Shown: positions 31,307 through 40,697, numbered from the stretch's first letter. The stretch is DNA of 64,000 nt from Micromonospora sp. NBC_00389 (GCF_036059255.1 NZ_CP107947.1:5084001-5148000); one strand, 5' to 3'. Notes: generated from the letters alone by a model not told the origin. Numbers and translations are program-made.

Positions 31307-32419
31307 GTGGGTAAGGTGGTGAAGCGGGCATACAAGTACCGCTTCTATCCGACCCCGCTGCAGGCCGATCAGCTCAACCGCACCTTCGGTTGCGTGCGCA
31401 AGGTCTACAACCTCGCCTTGGATGCGCGCACCCGCGCGTGGGCGGTGCACGGGCAGCGCAGCACCTATGTGCAGTCCTCGGCGTGGCTGACCGAGTGGAA
31501 GCGCACCGAGGAGCTGGCGTTTCTCAATGAGGTCAGTTCCGTGCCGTTGCAGCAAGCCCTGCGGCACCTGCAAGCCGGGTTCGCCGCGTTTTGGGGCAAG
31601 CGGTCGCGCTACCCGCGTTTCAAGGCCAAGCGCAAGTCCCGGGCGTCGGCGGAATACACCCGCTCGGCATTCCGCTGGCGCGACGGGCAACTCACTCTGG
31701 CCAAGATGGACGCCCCGCTGGGCATCGTGTGGTCTCGGCCCCTGCCCGAAGGGGCCGAACCGTCGACGGTCACGGTGTCCCGCGACGCGGCCGGTCGGTG
31801 GTTCGTGTCCCTGCTGGTCGACGACCCCACCGTCAAGGCACTGCCGTCGCTGTTCACGGCGGTCGGGGTGGACGTGGGAATCACGAGCCTGCTCACCTTG
31901 TCCAACGGGGAGAAAATCACCAACCCGCGTCATGAGCGCGCCGACCGGCGCAGGTTGGCCAAGGCGCAGCGGAACCTGTCCCGTAAGGGCAGGGACACCA
32001 AGAACCGGGCCAAAGCCCGGCTTGCCGTGGCCCGCATCCACTGCCGCATCGCCGACCGGCGGCGGGATCACCTGCACAAGCTGTCGACTCGACTCGTCCG
32101 CGAGAACCAAACGGTCGTGATCGAGGATCTCAGTGTGCGCAACATGCTGCGCAACCACTCGCTGGCCCGCGCCATCTCTGACGCGGCGTGGACACAACTG
32201 CGCAGCATGATTGAGTACAAGGCCGCCTGGTACGGGCGGCAGGTTATCGCCGTCGACCGCTGGTATCCGAGCACGAAGACCTGTTCGGCGTGCGGGCGGA
32301 TCAACACCGCGATGACCCTCGGCGTTCGCGCCTGGACGTGCCTCGGCTGTGATGCCGTGCATGACCGGGACGTCAACGCCGCGTGCAACATTCTCGCCGC
32401 CGGGCTGGCGGAGAGGTAA
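31307..32419 (+). CDS. tnpB: TnpB RNA-guided nuclease
   Basis: The 370-aa protein has a typical start (RAYKYRFYPTPLQADQLNRT) and a complete RuvC triad: Asp189 in AVGVDVGITS, Glu273 in VVIEDLSVRNM and Asp355 in HDRDVNAACNI. The zinc finger is CSAC (326-329) and CLGC (345-348). TnpB cuts DNA guided by an omega-RNA made from the element's right end, which keeps the element in the population. The start could also be a GTG three or four codons on. All catalytic residues are intact, so the nuclease could be active. Confidence 0.93.
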   Translation: MGKVVKRAYKYRFYPTPLQADQLNRTFGCVRKVYNLALDARTRAWAVHGQRSTYVQSSAWLTEWKRTEELAFLNEVSSVPLQQALRHLQAGFAAFWGKRSRYPRFKAKRKSRASAEYTRSAFRWRDGQLTLAKMDAPLGIVWSRPLPEGAEPSTVTVSRDAAGRWFVSLLVDDPTVKALPSLFTAVGVDVGITSLLTLSNGEKITNPRHERADRRRLAKAQRNLSRKGRDTKNRAKARLAVARIHCRIADRRRDHLHKLSTRLVRENQTVVIEDLSVRNMLRNHSLARAISDAAWTQLRSMIEYKAAWYGRQVIAVDRWYPSTKTCSACGRINTAMTLGVRAWTCLGCDAVHDRDVNAACNILAAGLAER

Positions 32420-32541
32420 AACGCCTGTGGAGGGACGGTAAGACCCGACCCGCGCAAGCGGCGAAGGCACGGCCCGGTGAAACAGGAACCCCCTCGGGCG
32501 ACCGAGGGAATCCCCGCCCTTCAGGGCGGTGGAGGATGTCA
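32420..32541 (+). ncRNA. Omega-RNA scaffold (3' part) of the TnpB element
   Basis: Omega-RNAs run from the tnpB 3' end to the right end of the element and then into the flank, which acts as guide. Here the 122 bp after the stop contain two stable hairpins and end at GATGTCAAG; the guide would begin about 32542 with TCGTTGCTCCAAC. The 5' limit, probably within the tnpB 3' end, cannot be seen. Confidence 0.6.
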
Positions 32542-33077
32542 AGTCGTTGCTCCAACTTCCGTTACAAGAAACCGAGGTATGTGGATTGTGGTGGTCGCAT
32601 TCGCTACGGCGTCCTTACGGGCACCGTGACGCGGCGGGCCGGCCGTGCGGAACCGATCGCGTGCAGCGGCCGGAGAACCACCGAACGAGCGGACCCCGCG
32701 CAGCGGCAGGCAGCAGGACGACAGGCGTCGCCACAACCTGCACAACAGACTGGGGTTATCGGGCGGACACAGGGCAGACGGCTAAGCCGAGCCACGAGGG
32801 TCAGGAACCACCACGGCGTAAGACAACAGACGCCGTAATGAGGTGGCTCAACTTGCCGGCGGGCGAACCTTCATGGGGCCTCCCATCTCTCGACGTTCCC
32901 GGCTGGCATCGACGCGAACAAGAGCAGGCATCTGGTCTTGAGGATGCCTGACCGCCATCAATCGCCGAGCGCGCCAGCCGACAGTGCGGGAACGTGTATC
33001 CAGTACGCCCCGTGAGTAGCCGTCGCGTCAACCCTCCCGTCGCCTCGCGGCTGACGAGAGCCTTCGCGCGCCCTACT
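32542..33077. other. 536-bp stretch without a recognisable gene
   Basis: All frames are Arg/Thr/Pro-rich shadows with no ribosome sites or motifs. It lies between the TnpB element and a helicase relic and is probably decayed coding DNA. Confidence 0.55.
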
Positions 33078-33386
33078 TCACCGTGGACATCGCCTCGGGC
33101 GGGCAGACGGCCCGCGGTGGCAGGTCACCGTCATGCCGGACGGCCCGACTGAAGAACCCGCCTGACGGCGGCCGACCAGGACTCGGCACCCGCGTTGCTC
33201 CGCACAATCATGGGCTGGCCGAAGGCGGTGCGATTCTGGCTGGCGGCGTCGGTCCACGACCGGGCGGCGATGCCCGGTCGGGTCGACAAGGCACTCATCC
33301 GAGCCGAGGTCGTATGCGTCGAGCTCATGGTGCGCGCCCGGGCAGGGATGCCTCTGGCGGAGCTGAGCGACGTGGAATCGCTGTAG
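33078..33386 (+). pseudogene. Relic of a DUF4011/SF1 helicase-nuclease gene
   Basis: DNA here is clearly homologous to the 3' part of the large helicase gene at 51.69-51.93 kb. YFTVDIASG matches DFTVDLAVR, and after frameshifts a 63-aa frame reads LLRTIMGWPKAVRFWL, then SVHDRAAMPGRVDKA against LLRTIMGWPEVVRFWL and IHDRSALLDQVDEA. Several indels separate the matching blocks and nothing of the ATPase remains. It is thus the degenerated tail of a second copy or of an incoming homologue. Confidence 0.8.
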
Positions 33387-33450
33387 CGCCGGCGGTGCCG
33401 CTGGTCTGGCTGCTGACGTCGAACCAGCGGTCCGCCACATTGTGGGAAGT

Positions 33451-33978
33451 TCAGCCGGCGAGCGGGTTGAAGGTGCGGCCGTCGAGGACGTTGATGAGCG
33501 CGTCGTCGCGGTTCACCTCGTAGCCGCGCTGGCGTAGCTCCGCCGCGAGCTCGGCCTCTCCGGCGAGCGGAATCATGAGGATGTCCCCGTTGTGCACGGT
33601 GGACTCCCGCTTGCCGAACTGGACCTGCAGGTCGTCGGGGAGCAGCTTGAACGCCCGCTCCGTGACCATCGGGGGCCAATCGCCTTCCGCGACGGAGCTC
33701 ACCTCGTTGATGTCGAAGGGCTGGTCGTCGGCGTAGCCGTCTGCCGGCTCGTAGTGGTCCGGGCCAGCGGGGTTCCACAGGTGCGTCATCTGGACGTGTC
33801 GGGCTTCGCCCCAGGTGCGGGCGGCGTCGAGGGCCTTGATCTCCGCGGCCTCCGCGGCGGCGGTGTTCGCATCGGCGAAGGCGAGGCAGTCGTGCAGTTG
33901 CGCGTGGCCGTAGACCAGGCGCTGGGTGGCGGGGTGGTGCGTCGTCATGAGGCACATCGTGCCGTAGAAGTACGACAT
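33451..33978 (-). CDS. Unrecognised 175-aa acidic protein
   Basis: The frame may start at 33978, 33957 or 33948; none has a clear ribosome site. The product is soluble and acidic, with AFADANTAAAEAAEIKALDAARTW cut here to its helical sense, MTHLWNPAGPDHYEPADG in the middle and GYEVNRDDALINVLDG near the end. I recognise no family. A perfect CAAGATC-A-GATCTTG dyad at 33980-33994 abuts the first ATG and may be its operator. Codon use is like the chromosome, so it is probably functional. Confidence 0.6.
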   Translation of the reverse strand: MSYFYGTMCLMTTHHPATQRLVYGHAQLHDCLAFADANTAAAEAAEIKALDAARTWGEARHVQMTHLWNPAGPDHYEPADGYADDQPFDINEVSSVAEGDWPPMVTERAFKLLPDDLQVQFGKRESTVHNGDILMIPLAGEAELAAELRQRGYEVNRDDALINVLDGRTFNPLAG

Positions 33979-34711
33979 CCAAGATCAGATCTTGATGTGG
34001 CGAGTTGAACCGGGAGCGGCCATTTCATCGGCCGGACAGGTCACTGATGATCACGAAGGGACGATGGTGATCGCGCACCGGATGGATGATCTTGCCCAAT
34101 CGGTCCAGCCACCCCGCGGCGCTACCGCCCCTGGTCTGATCCGCACAGCACCGATCCCCCGCATGACGAAACCCACAGGACCCCCGGACCCGGGCAGCAT
34201 TGCCGGCCGGAGCAGCGGCGTTGAGGGTCGCAAAGAAGGCCGCTTCTGTCGATCCCTGTCCGTGCCGCGCGGGTTGAAGATCAAGTTGGCGGGAACCGCT
34301 CTTATCAATGATGTACGGCCGGTTCTGACTGGCTTGTGTCTGATGCCGACCTGGTAGCGAAGCTGCTGCACTCGGGGCAGGTTGACACCACCGGGTGCGC
34401 GCAGGTGAGTACGTGATCAAGGAAGTCCTGCGCGGCGTGCAATCGGCGGATCTGGTCGACGATCCGGTCCCGCCGGTCCCGCACCAGCGCGGCGCGGCGC
34501 TGACCGTCGCCGCGATACAGGTCTCCGGTCTTCTGCGACCTCAGGTTGCCTGGCGGCCGGCGCTGCCTCCTCCGCGCCGACCACGACGGCCCTGCGCCCG
34601 CCGGTTGCGCCGCTGACACAACCAGACGATCCGGCATCTCAACTGCCCGTTGTGCCGACTGCGATGATGATCATCAGGCCGCTAACGTGCGCAGCACGGG
34701 AGGTGGCGGGG
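33979..34711. other. 733-bp stretch without a gene, starting with a dyad
   Basis: Apart from the CAAGATC-A-GATCTTG inverted repeat at 33980-33994, I see no coding sequence, repeat or RNA gene. Short frames on both strands are compositionally random. It is likely residual mobile-island DNA. Confidence 0.55.
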
Positions 34712-35554
34712 ATGGTCGCTCGGCGTTGGAACGCCTGGTTCGAGGAGGAGCACCTTGTCCTCCGGCGTCGGCGGTTGCTGCCGTGGCCGAAGGCCTACGT
34801 CAGGCGGATACCGCTGGCCGCGATCCTCGATATCGGGTCAATCACCGCAGCCGACCACGCGAAGCGACGCGCGCAACTCACCGTTCAGGACCCGTCGGCA
34901 CCAGACCTGACCGAGGTCATCCCGGTCAGGTTCACGTCAGAGCAGTGGGAATTCGCCGGCTGGTTCGTGGGGGAAAGGCAAGCGGCCCCGACCGAGCCAC
35001 CGCAACTTCCTGGAAAGGCATCGTCGGGAGGGGCGGCCTCGCCCCGCCCGACTGTCGATGTCCCGGCACAGTCGCGGCGACGAGTGCAGCCGCCGGCCGC
35101 TCTGCAAGCCCACCTCTTGGCCAAGCCGGCCTCGTCCACACCGTCGTCGAAACCAGCTACCCCATCGACAACTCCGGCAATGCGGGCCGGCGATGGCAAG
35201 CGGCCGGTGTGGCTGTGGCTTGAGAATGGGGAGATCCACGGGTCCCTCGTCTCGGCCGGCAACGCCTCACCGCGCAATCTGACCCCTGCCGATGTCGCCC
35301 ATCTCCTGCTCGCTGACCCGTCCCGGGCTATGCCGGCCATCCGTGCGTTGACCGGCACAGCTGACAGCCGGCAAGCTCTGGCTCGCCTTCGGGGCTGGCA
35401 GCGGTCAGCACGGGTTGTCGTCGACCTGAGTGCCTCCGACCTTGCCGGACGGCGGGTAACAGAGGCCCAACAGAAGCCGGGCCGGAGCAACCCGGACGGT
35501 AGCGTGCGGACCGTGTCCGGCGGCCTTCCGAGTCTGAACAAGCGCCGGCGCTGA
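34712..35554 (+). CDS. Unrecognised two-part protein (possible PH-like N-terminus)
   Basis: The ATG at 34712 has GGGAGG upstream; earlier in-frame ATGs lack it. In the 280-aa product, residues 1-85 are beta-rich (WFEEEHLVLRRRRLLPWP, then IPLAAILDIGSITAADHAK) and resemble a PH or short DUF domain. A Pro/Ala/Ser linker spans 90-160. The C-terminal part (VWLWLENGEIHGSLVSAGNA, ALTGTADSRQALARLRGWQ) is a separate helical/beta unit. No family was recognised. It lies at the right rim of the island. Confidence 0.65.
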   Translation: MVARRWNAWFEEEHLVLRRRRLLPWPKAYVRRIPLAAILDIGSITAADHAKRRAQLTVQDPSAPDLTEVIPVRFTSEQWEFAGWFVGERQAAPTEPPQLPGKASSGGAASPRPTVDVPAQSRRRVQPPAALQAHLLAKPASSTPSSKPATPSTTPAMRAGDGKRPVWLWLENGEIHGSLVSAGNASPRNLTPADVAHLLLADPSRAMPAIRALTGTADSRQALARLRGWQRSARVVVDLSASDLAGRRVTEAQQKPGRSNPDGSVRTVSGGLPSLNKRRR

Positions 35555-35663
35555 GCGCTAGCCACGGAGACGCCGGCTCGCGCCGGGCCGACCGACCACC
35601 GTCGGTGGGCGTTGGCCGACCACTCGAAGGGCTTCGGGTGTCGAATGCGTTGCGCGTCGACGA

Positions 35664-35697
35664 GCAGGCCACCTCCCGGGTCCGGGAGGTGGCCTGC
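35664..35697 (-). terminator. Hairpin terminator of the Asp-box protein gene
   Basis: GCAGGCCACCTCCCGG and its exact reverse complement flank a 2-base loop, a perfect 16-bp stem 33 bp past the stop of the minus-strand gene. Confidence 0.8.
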
Positions 35698-35730
35698 CAG
35701 CCGCGTCAGACGCGACGAACTACCGATCGA

Positions 35731-38118
35731 TCAGCCCGCTCGGCAGGAGGCGAGCACGCCGATCACGCCGAGGCCGGTCGGCTTGAGCGGCAGCCTGGTC
35801 GACGCTGCCGGGCAGCGGGGCACGGCGAGGTCGTAGACGCCCCGCCCGAAGGTCGCCGCGGTGAGCTGCCGGCTCGGTTCGTGGTAACGCAGGTACATCA
35901 CGGCCGCCTGCGGCAGGTTGGTGCCCAGCGCCGCCCACTCGCCGCCGTTCCACGCCGACATGAACACCCCGACGTCGGTGCCGACCAGCAGCAGGCCGTC
36001 GGCGGTCGGGACGACGGAGTTCACTGGCGCGTCCGGCAGACCTCGGCCGATGTTGCTCCAGGTACGGCCGCCGTCGCGGGTCATCATCACGTGCGACCGG
36101 TCGCTACCGGACCGGAAGGCGGAGAAGGTGGCGTAGGCGATGTTCTTGTCGGCGGGGTTCACCGCCAACCGGGTGACCCAGGTTCCGGGCAGTTGCCCCG
36201 GGTCGACCTGCTGCCAGTTCTGCCCGAGGTCGTCGGTCCACCACAGCCTCCCGTCGTCGGTGCCGACGTAGAGCTTGTTGCCGTCGGTGGGCGCGGCGGC
36301 GACGGTGGTGATCGTGCCCCACGGGTAGCCGTTCGGGTCGTTGGGGCCGCCGCCGGTGAGGTCCGGGCTGATCGGCGTCCAGGTGCGGCCGTTGTCTGTC
36401 GAGCGGTTGAGGATGTTCCCGGCGTAGTACATGACGTTCGGGTCGCTCGGGTCGAACTGCAGCGGGGTCAGCCAGTTGCGCCGCTGCGAGGTCGTCTGGC
36501 CGGTGCCGATGTTCTGGCGGGGGGTGCCGCCGGAGTTCTCCGACCGGTAGCAGGAGCCGTACTGGCTGCACCCGAAGACGATGTTCGGGGAATCCGGGTG
36601 GATGACCACCTGGAGGCCGTCACCGCAGCCGATGGCGTTCCACGGGCCACCGACGCCGTTGTAGCCGCGATTGCAGCCGTTGTCCTGCGCGCCACCGACC
36701 TTCAACACCGGATCGGTCTGCGCCACGTCCACCGTGTAGAACTGGGTGTAGGGCTCGTAGGTCGCCTTGACCCAGCCGCTCGCGCCGTTCGCCTCGGATC
36801 GGTAGAGGCCGCCGTCGTTGCCCAGGTAGACCCGTCCGGGCACCTTCGGGTCCCAGCGCATCGCGTGCTGGTCGGCGTGCACGCCGCTTACCGACGAGAA
36901 GCTCTGCGCGCCGTTGGTCGAGCGCATCAGGTTGACCCCGGTGAGGAAGACGTGATCGGAGTTGCCGGGGTCGACGAAGAGCTTGCCGAACCACCAGCTG
37001 AACGTGGACTGGGATGCCTGACCGGCGGTGACCGGGGTCTGCGTCCAGCTGTCGCCTCCGTCGTCGGAGCGGTAGAAGGCGCGGAACGGGCCGAGTGCGG
37101 TGCCGACGTACGCGTACAGCCGCTGGGGGTTGTCCGGGGCGACCGCGATGCCCCAGCGGCCCTGGTCGGCGTCGGTGGGCAGGCCGTTGGTCATCCGCGA
37201 CCAGGTGCGGCCGGCGTCGTCGGAGCGCCAGAGGCTGGAACCGAGCCCGCCGTAGGTGCGCTGATGCGGTTCGCGCAGGTGGTCCCACATCGCCGCGTAC
37301 ATCCGGCGCGGGTTGCTCGGGTCGATGACGACCTCGGTGGCGCCGGTGGTGGCGTTCGGCGGCGCGAGCACCTGCTTCCAGCTGTTCCCGCCGTTCTCCG
37401 AGAGGTAGACGCCGCGCTGACCACCCGGTACGAAGAGGTTGCCGCTGGCGGCGGCGAAGATCCGGTCCTCGTTGCTCGGGTCGATGGCGAAGCGGCCGAT
37501 GGCGTGGCTGTCCTTCAGGCCGACGTGCCGCCAGGTCCTGCCTCGGTCCTTCGAGCGGTAGATGCCGTCGCCGCCGAAGGTGATCGAGCCGCCACCCGGC
37601 TGGGCCTCGCCGGTTCCGGCGAAGAGGACGCCGTCGCTGGTCATCGCGACCGCGCCCATGCTCTGCGTCCCGTCGTCCGGCCAGGCCGTCTCGAACGTGG
37701 CGCCGGCGTCGTCGGACTTCCAGACGCCGCCGGAGGCGGCGGCGATGAAGATCTGGTCGGGGACCTGCGGGTCGACGGCGATGTCCACGACCCGGCCGCC
37801 GATGTTGCTGGGCCCGAAGAAGTTCCATTCCCGCTGCGCCAGGTGGCGGTAGAGGAGGCGGGTGCGCAGGTTGAGATCGTGGGCCTCGCCGCGAGCCTTC
37901 GCGTACTTGGCCACCGAGAGGTCCCGGCTGCCGTCGCTCATCCGCTGGGCGGTCATCCACTCGTCGGGGATTTCCATCGGACCGGTGGGCGAGTTGGTGG
38001 CCAGCGACTCCTGGACCGGCCGGGGTGCGGACGAGGCGGTCAGCGCGAGCGCGATGACCAGCCCCAGGCTCGTTGTCATCGCGAGGCCGCGGTACCTTCG
38101 GACGAGCGTGAGTCTCAT
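35731..38118 (-). CDS. Large secreted Asp-box (BNR/VPS10-like) beta-propeller protein
   Basis: The ATG at 38118 follows GGGAG and gives 795 aa with a Sec signal (to about residue 31). The rest is built of propeller blades carrying Asp-boxes: SDDAGATF, SKDRGRTW, SENGGNSW, SDDAGRTW, SDDGGDSW, STDNGRTW and TRDGGRTW. This pattern is found in sialidases, xyloglucanases and the sortilin VPS10 domain. No sialidase Arg triad was identified, so a glycoside-binding or exo-glycanase role is open. The first part (NFFGPSNIGGRVVDIAVDP) is typical of the large secreted bacterial homologues. It stands alone. Confidence 0.87.
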   Translation of the reverse strand: MRLTLVRRYRGLAMTTSLGLVIALALTASSAPRPVQESLATNSPTGPMEIPDEWMTAQRMSDGSRDLSVAKYAKARGEAHDLNLRTRLLYRHLAQREWNFFGPSNIGGRVVDIAVDPQVPDQIFIAAASGGVWKSDDAGATFETAWPDDGTQSMGAVAMTSDGVLFAGTGEAQPGGGSITFGGDGIYRSKDRGRTWRHVGLKDSHAIGRFAIDPSNEDRIFAAASGNLFVPGGQRGVYLSENGGNSWKQVLAPPNATTGATEVVIDPSNPRRMYAAMWDHLREPHQRTYGGLGSSLWRSDDAGRTWSRMTNGLPTDADQGRWGIAVAPDNPQRLYAYVGTALGPFRAFYRSDDGGDSWTQTPVTAGQASQSTFSWWFGKLFVDPGNSDHVFLTGVNLMRSTNGAQSFSSVSGVHADQHAMRWDPKVPGRVYLGNDGGLYRSEANGASGWVKATYEPYTQFYTVDVAQTDPVLKVGGAQDNGCNRGYNGVGGPWNAIGCGDGLQVVIHPDSPNIVFGCSQYGSCYRSENSGGTPRQNIGTGQTTSQRRNWLTPLQFDPSDPNVMYYAGNILNRSTDNGRTWTPISPDLTGGGPNDPNGYPWGTITTVAAAPTDGNKLYVGTDDGRLWWTDDLGQNWQQVDPGQLPGTWVTRLAVNPADKNIAYATFSAFRSGSDRSHVMMTRDGGRTWSNIGRGLPDAPVNSVVPTADGLLLVGTDVGVFMSAWNGGEWAALGTNLPQAAVMYLRYHEPSRQLTAATFGRGVYDLAVPRCPAASTRLPLKPTGLGVIGVLASCRAG

Positions 38119-38322
38119 GCAGTCTCCCTGTCCACGCGCCATGGCGACCGGAAAGTGGCCCTCAGTGCGCACGTTAGACAGTGGAGTGACCGACGTCACC
38201 GAGCATCTGTTGCGAGTCGACCGGTCTGATTAGGACACCTGTCGAGAGCGAGCGAGCCCGATCGCGCCGGCGTGCACGGGACGCCCGGTTCCAGGTGGGC
38301 GTGCACCAGCTCAGTCTGATGG

Positions 38323-38790
38323 TCAGTTGCTCTGGAACTCGGGTAGGCCGGCCTCGTCCGAGTCCGGCCCGACCACCGCGGTCAGCGTCGTTCCGTCCGC
38401 GCAGAGCGCGGTGGCCCGCAGATACGTCCGTCGTTCCTGCGCCCGCATCAGCACCTCGGCCTCGAACACCTCATCCTCGGCGCGCAGCAGGTCGATGTCG
38501 CCACGGCTCTCATAGTGGGCGCGGACGTCCAGCGGGGTCATCCGGATGGTGGCCGCGACCGTGGTCAGGGCGCCCTGCTCGACCACCGAGGTGACCCGCG
38601 CGCCTTCCGGCAGGAGCAGGCCGGTGACCTGGCTGTCAACCTCGGCGTCGGCGTCCAGCGGCACCCGGTCGCAGCTGGGCAGGTTCGCGAGCATTCCCGG
38701 CCCCCGGTCGGTGGGCTGCCCGGCGTCCGTGCCGCCGCAGGCGACGAGCAGCGGAACCGTGACGACGACGGCGAACATCCGGAGTCTCAC
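38323..38790 (-). CDS. Small lipoprotein, function unknown
   Basis: The 155-aa frame begins with GTG 38790 (ATG 38778 is possible) and has a lipobox, LLVACGG. The mature part has two Cys (LPSCDRV, ALCADGT) probably joined by a disulfide, and a beta-rich pattern such as GARVTSVVEQGALTTVAATI. No family was recognised. It follows the ABC transporter operon by only 18 bp on the strand map but precedes it in transcription order nowhere, being downstream of the last permease gene, so it may be the operon's fifth member. Confidence 0.7.
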   Translation of the reverse strand: MRLRMFAVVVTVPLLVACGGTDAGQPTDRGPGMLANLPSCDRVPLDADAEVDSQVTGLLLPEGARVTSVVEQGALTTVAATIRMTPLDVRAHYESRGDIDLLRAEDEVFEAEVLMRAQERRTYLRATALCADGTTLTAVVGPDSDEAGLPEFQSN

Positions 38791-38808
38791 CGCAGCAGGA
38801 TGTCACGC

Positions 38809-39690
38809 TTAGCGCAGCACCCGCCAGCGTCGCACCATCAGCAGCAGCGCGGTGATGATGCCCCCGGTGACCACCATGAGGACGCTCGTGATCATGGCCC
38901 CGTAGGCGAAGCCGGAGAACTCGAAGACCTGGTCGAAGATGTAGACCGGCAGGTAGAGGGTGGCGTTGGCGGGCCGGCCGTCGGTGAGGACGTACGCCGG
39001 CACGAAGTTGACCTGCAGGGTGAGGATCGTGTCGCGGACGGCGAGCAGCACCAGCACCGGCGCGAGCAGCGGCAGCGTGAGCCGGCGCAGCTGGCCGAAC
39101 GGGCCGCAGCCCTCCAGCGCTGCCGCCTCGTACAGCCGTCCGTCGAGCATCCGTCGGGCGGCGAGCACGACGATGAATCCCTCACCGATCGGGAACGCGA
39201 GCATCAGCGCCACCGCCACCCGTGCGGAGCCGGGCTCGGCGAGCCAGTTCATGCCCGGGTGGCCGAAGAGCCCGAGCAGTTGGTTGAGCGGGCCGTAGAG
39301 CGGGTTGAGCACCCACAGGAAGAGCACCGCCAGGGCCACGTCGGGTACGACGCTCGGCAGGTAGACCGCGACCCGGAACCAGCGGCCGCCAGGGCGGGGC
39401 GCGGCCAACAGCAGCCCGAGCCCGATGGCGGCCAGCAGCCGCAGCGGTACGGCCAGCGCCAGGTGGATCGCGGAGGCCCGGATGCTGTCGGCGAGGAAGC
39501 CGTCGGCGAGCAGGCGGCGCGCGTTGTCCAGGCCGACGAACTGCGGGTCCCGGGTCAGTCCGGTGTGGTCGGTGAACGCGTAGCCGAGGTTGAGCAGTGC
39601 GGGCAGCGCGATCAGCAGCGCGACCGCCACCGCGTACGGCGCGAGGAACGCCCACGCGGTCAGCGGCCGGCTGACCCGGCCGGTGCTCAC
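38809..39690 (-). CDS. Carbohydrate ABC transporter permease (MalF/UgpA type)
   Basis: The GTG at 39690 overlaps the stop of the ATPase gene (GTGA). The 293-aa product has six hydrophobic helices and the EAA loop, YEAALEGCGPFGQLRRLTLPLL, which docks on the ATPase (first 20 residues: YEAALEGCGPFGQLRRLTLP). It starts with TAWAFLAPYAVAVALLIALP, the common opening of MalF-type sugar permeases. It pairs with the other permease at 41988-42842 to make the channel. It is the last of four overlapping genes. Confidence 0.9.
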   Translation of the reverse strand: MSTGRVSRPLTAWAFLAPYAVAVALLIALPALLNLGYAFTDHTGLTRDPQFVGLDNARRLLADGFLADSIRASAIHLALAVPLRLLAAIGLGLLLAAPRPGGRWFRVAVYLPSVVPDVALAVLFLWVLNPLYGPLNQLLGLFGHPGMNWLAEPGSARVAVALMLAFPIGEGFIVVLAARRMLDGRLYEAAALEGCGPFGQLRRLTLPLLAPVLVLLAVRDTILTLQVNFVPAYVLTDGRPANATLYLPVYIFDQVFEFSGFAYGAMITSVLMVVTGGIITALLLMVRRWRVLR

Positions 39691-40697
39691 CGGCGTCGTC
39701 CGGTGTCGGCGTCGAAGCGGTGGATCCGGCCCGGGTCGGCGCGCAGTCGTACGTGGTCGCCCGGCCATACGCCGGGTCGCGGGCCGGTGCGGACGGTCAG
39801 CCGCGTGCCGTCGTCGCAGCGGGTCAGCAGGATGGCCTCGCTGCCGAGCGCCTCCACCGCCTCGACGGTCGCCGCCACCGGTCCGTCGGGGTCGAGGCTC
39901 AGATCCTCCGGGCGTACGCCGAGGGTCAGGTCGGTGCCGCCGCCCAGCACCCCGCCGCCGCGTACCAGGTTCATCGGCGGGCTGCCCAGGAAGCCGGCTA
40001 CGAAGGTGTCCGCGGGTTCGTCGTAGACCTGCTGCGGCGGGCCAATCTGGCGGACCCGACCGTGGTCGAGGACGACGACCCGGTCGCCGAGCGTCATCGC
40101 CTCGGCCTGGTCGTGGGTGACGTGGATGGTGGTGGTGCCCAGTTCGCGGTGCAGGGTGAGCAGGTCGGCGCGGGTGGCGAAGCGCAGCGGCGCGTCCAGG
40201 CTGGCCAGCGGCTCGTCGAGCAGGTAGACGGTCGGCTCGCGCAGCAGCGCGCGGGCGAGGGCGATGCGCTGGCGCTGCCCGCCGGAGGTCTCGTCGGGGT
40301 AGCGGTCGAGCAGATCGGCGATGCCGAGCCGGTCGGCCGCCGCCCGGGCGCGCTCGTCGGCCTCCGCGCGCCGGACGCGGCGGACCCGCAGCCCGAACAG
40401 CAGGTTGCCGCGGACGGTGAGGTGGGGGTAGAGCGCGTAGTCCTGGAAGACCATTGCCACCGCGCGGCGGTGCGGTGGCACCTGGGCCACGTCCTGCCCG
40501 TCGACGACGACCCGGCCATGGTCCGGCCGGTCCAGGCCGGCGATCAGCCGCAGGATCGTCGACTTGCCGGAGCCGGACGGGCCGACCAGGGTGACCATCT
40601 CGCCGGCGCGCACCGCCAGGTCGACGCCGTCGAGGGCGACGACCTTCCCGTACGACTTGGTCAGCGATTCGAGTCGGATCACGCCCTGCTCAGCCAC
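39687..40697 (-). CDS. Sugar ABC transporter ATP-binding protein (MsmK/UgpC type)
   Basis: The 336-aa protein has Walker A GPSGSGKST (about 38-46), Q-loop QDYALYPHLTV, signature TSGGQRQRIALARAL, Walker B VYLLDEPLASLD and switch HVTHDQAEA. The C-terminal 110 residues are the TOBE/regulatory part (TLGVRPEDLSL). It energises the two neighbouring permeases. The GTG start overlaps the end of the binding-protein gene by 8 bp, and its stop overlaps the next permease start. Confidence 0.93.
   Translation of the reverse strand: MAEQGVIRLESLTKSYGKVVALDGVDLAVRAGEMVTLVGPSGSGKSTILRLIAGLDRPDHGRVVVDGQDVAQVPPHRRAVAMVFQDYALYPHLTVRGNLLFGLRVRRVRRAEADERARAAADRLGIADLLDRYPDETSGGQRQRIALARALLREPTVYLLDEPLASLDAPLRFATRADLLTLHRELGTTTIHVTHDQAEAMTLGDRVVVLDHGRVRQIGPPQQVYDEPADTFVAGFLGSPPMNLVRGGGVLGGGTDLTLGVRPEDLSLDPDGPVAATVEAVEALGSEAILLTRCDDGTRLTVRTGPRPGVWPGDHVRLRADPGRIHRFDADTGRRR

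Larger units (their letters stand above)
31206..32541 (+). mobile_element. IS200/IS605-superfamily element with tnpB only (IS1341-type)
   Basis: The right end is clear: after tnpB come two hairpins, CCCTCGG-GCGA-CCGAGGG (32491-32508) and CCGCCC-TTCA-GGGCGG (32514-32529), then GGAGGATGTCAAG, the usual right end of this group in actinobacteria. The left end is less certain and is placed near 31206, before an imperfect hairpin around 31225-31246. No tnpA transposase is present, so movement would need one in trans. Confidence 0.75.

Noticed and set aside
32420..32838. Plus-strand frames downstream of tnpB
   Set aside because: They run through the omega-RNA region and flank with Arg/Thr-rich composition; the sequence is explained by the element end.
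35605..38229. 874-aa plus-strand frame
   Set aside because: Shadow of the Asp-box protein; its sequence is Arg/Val/Ala-rich with no recognisable fold.
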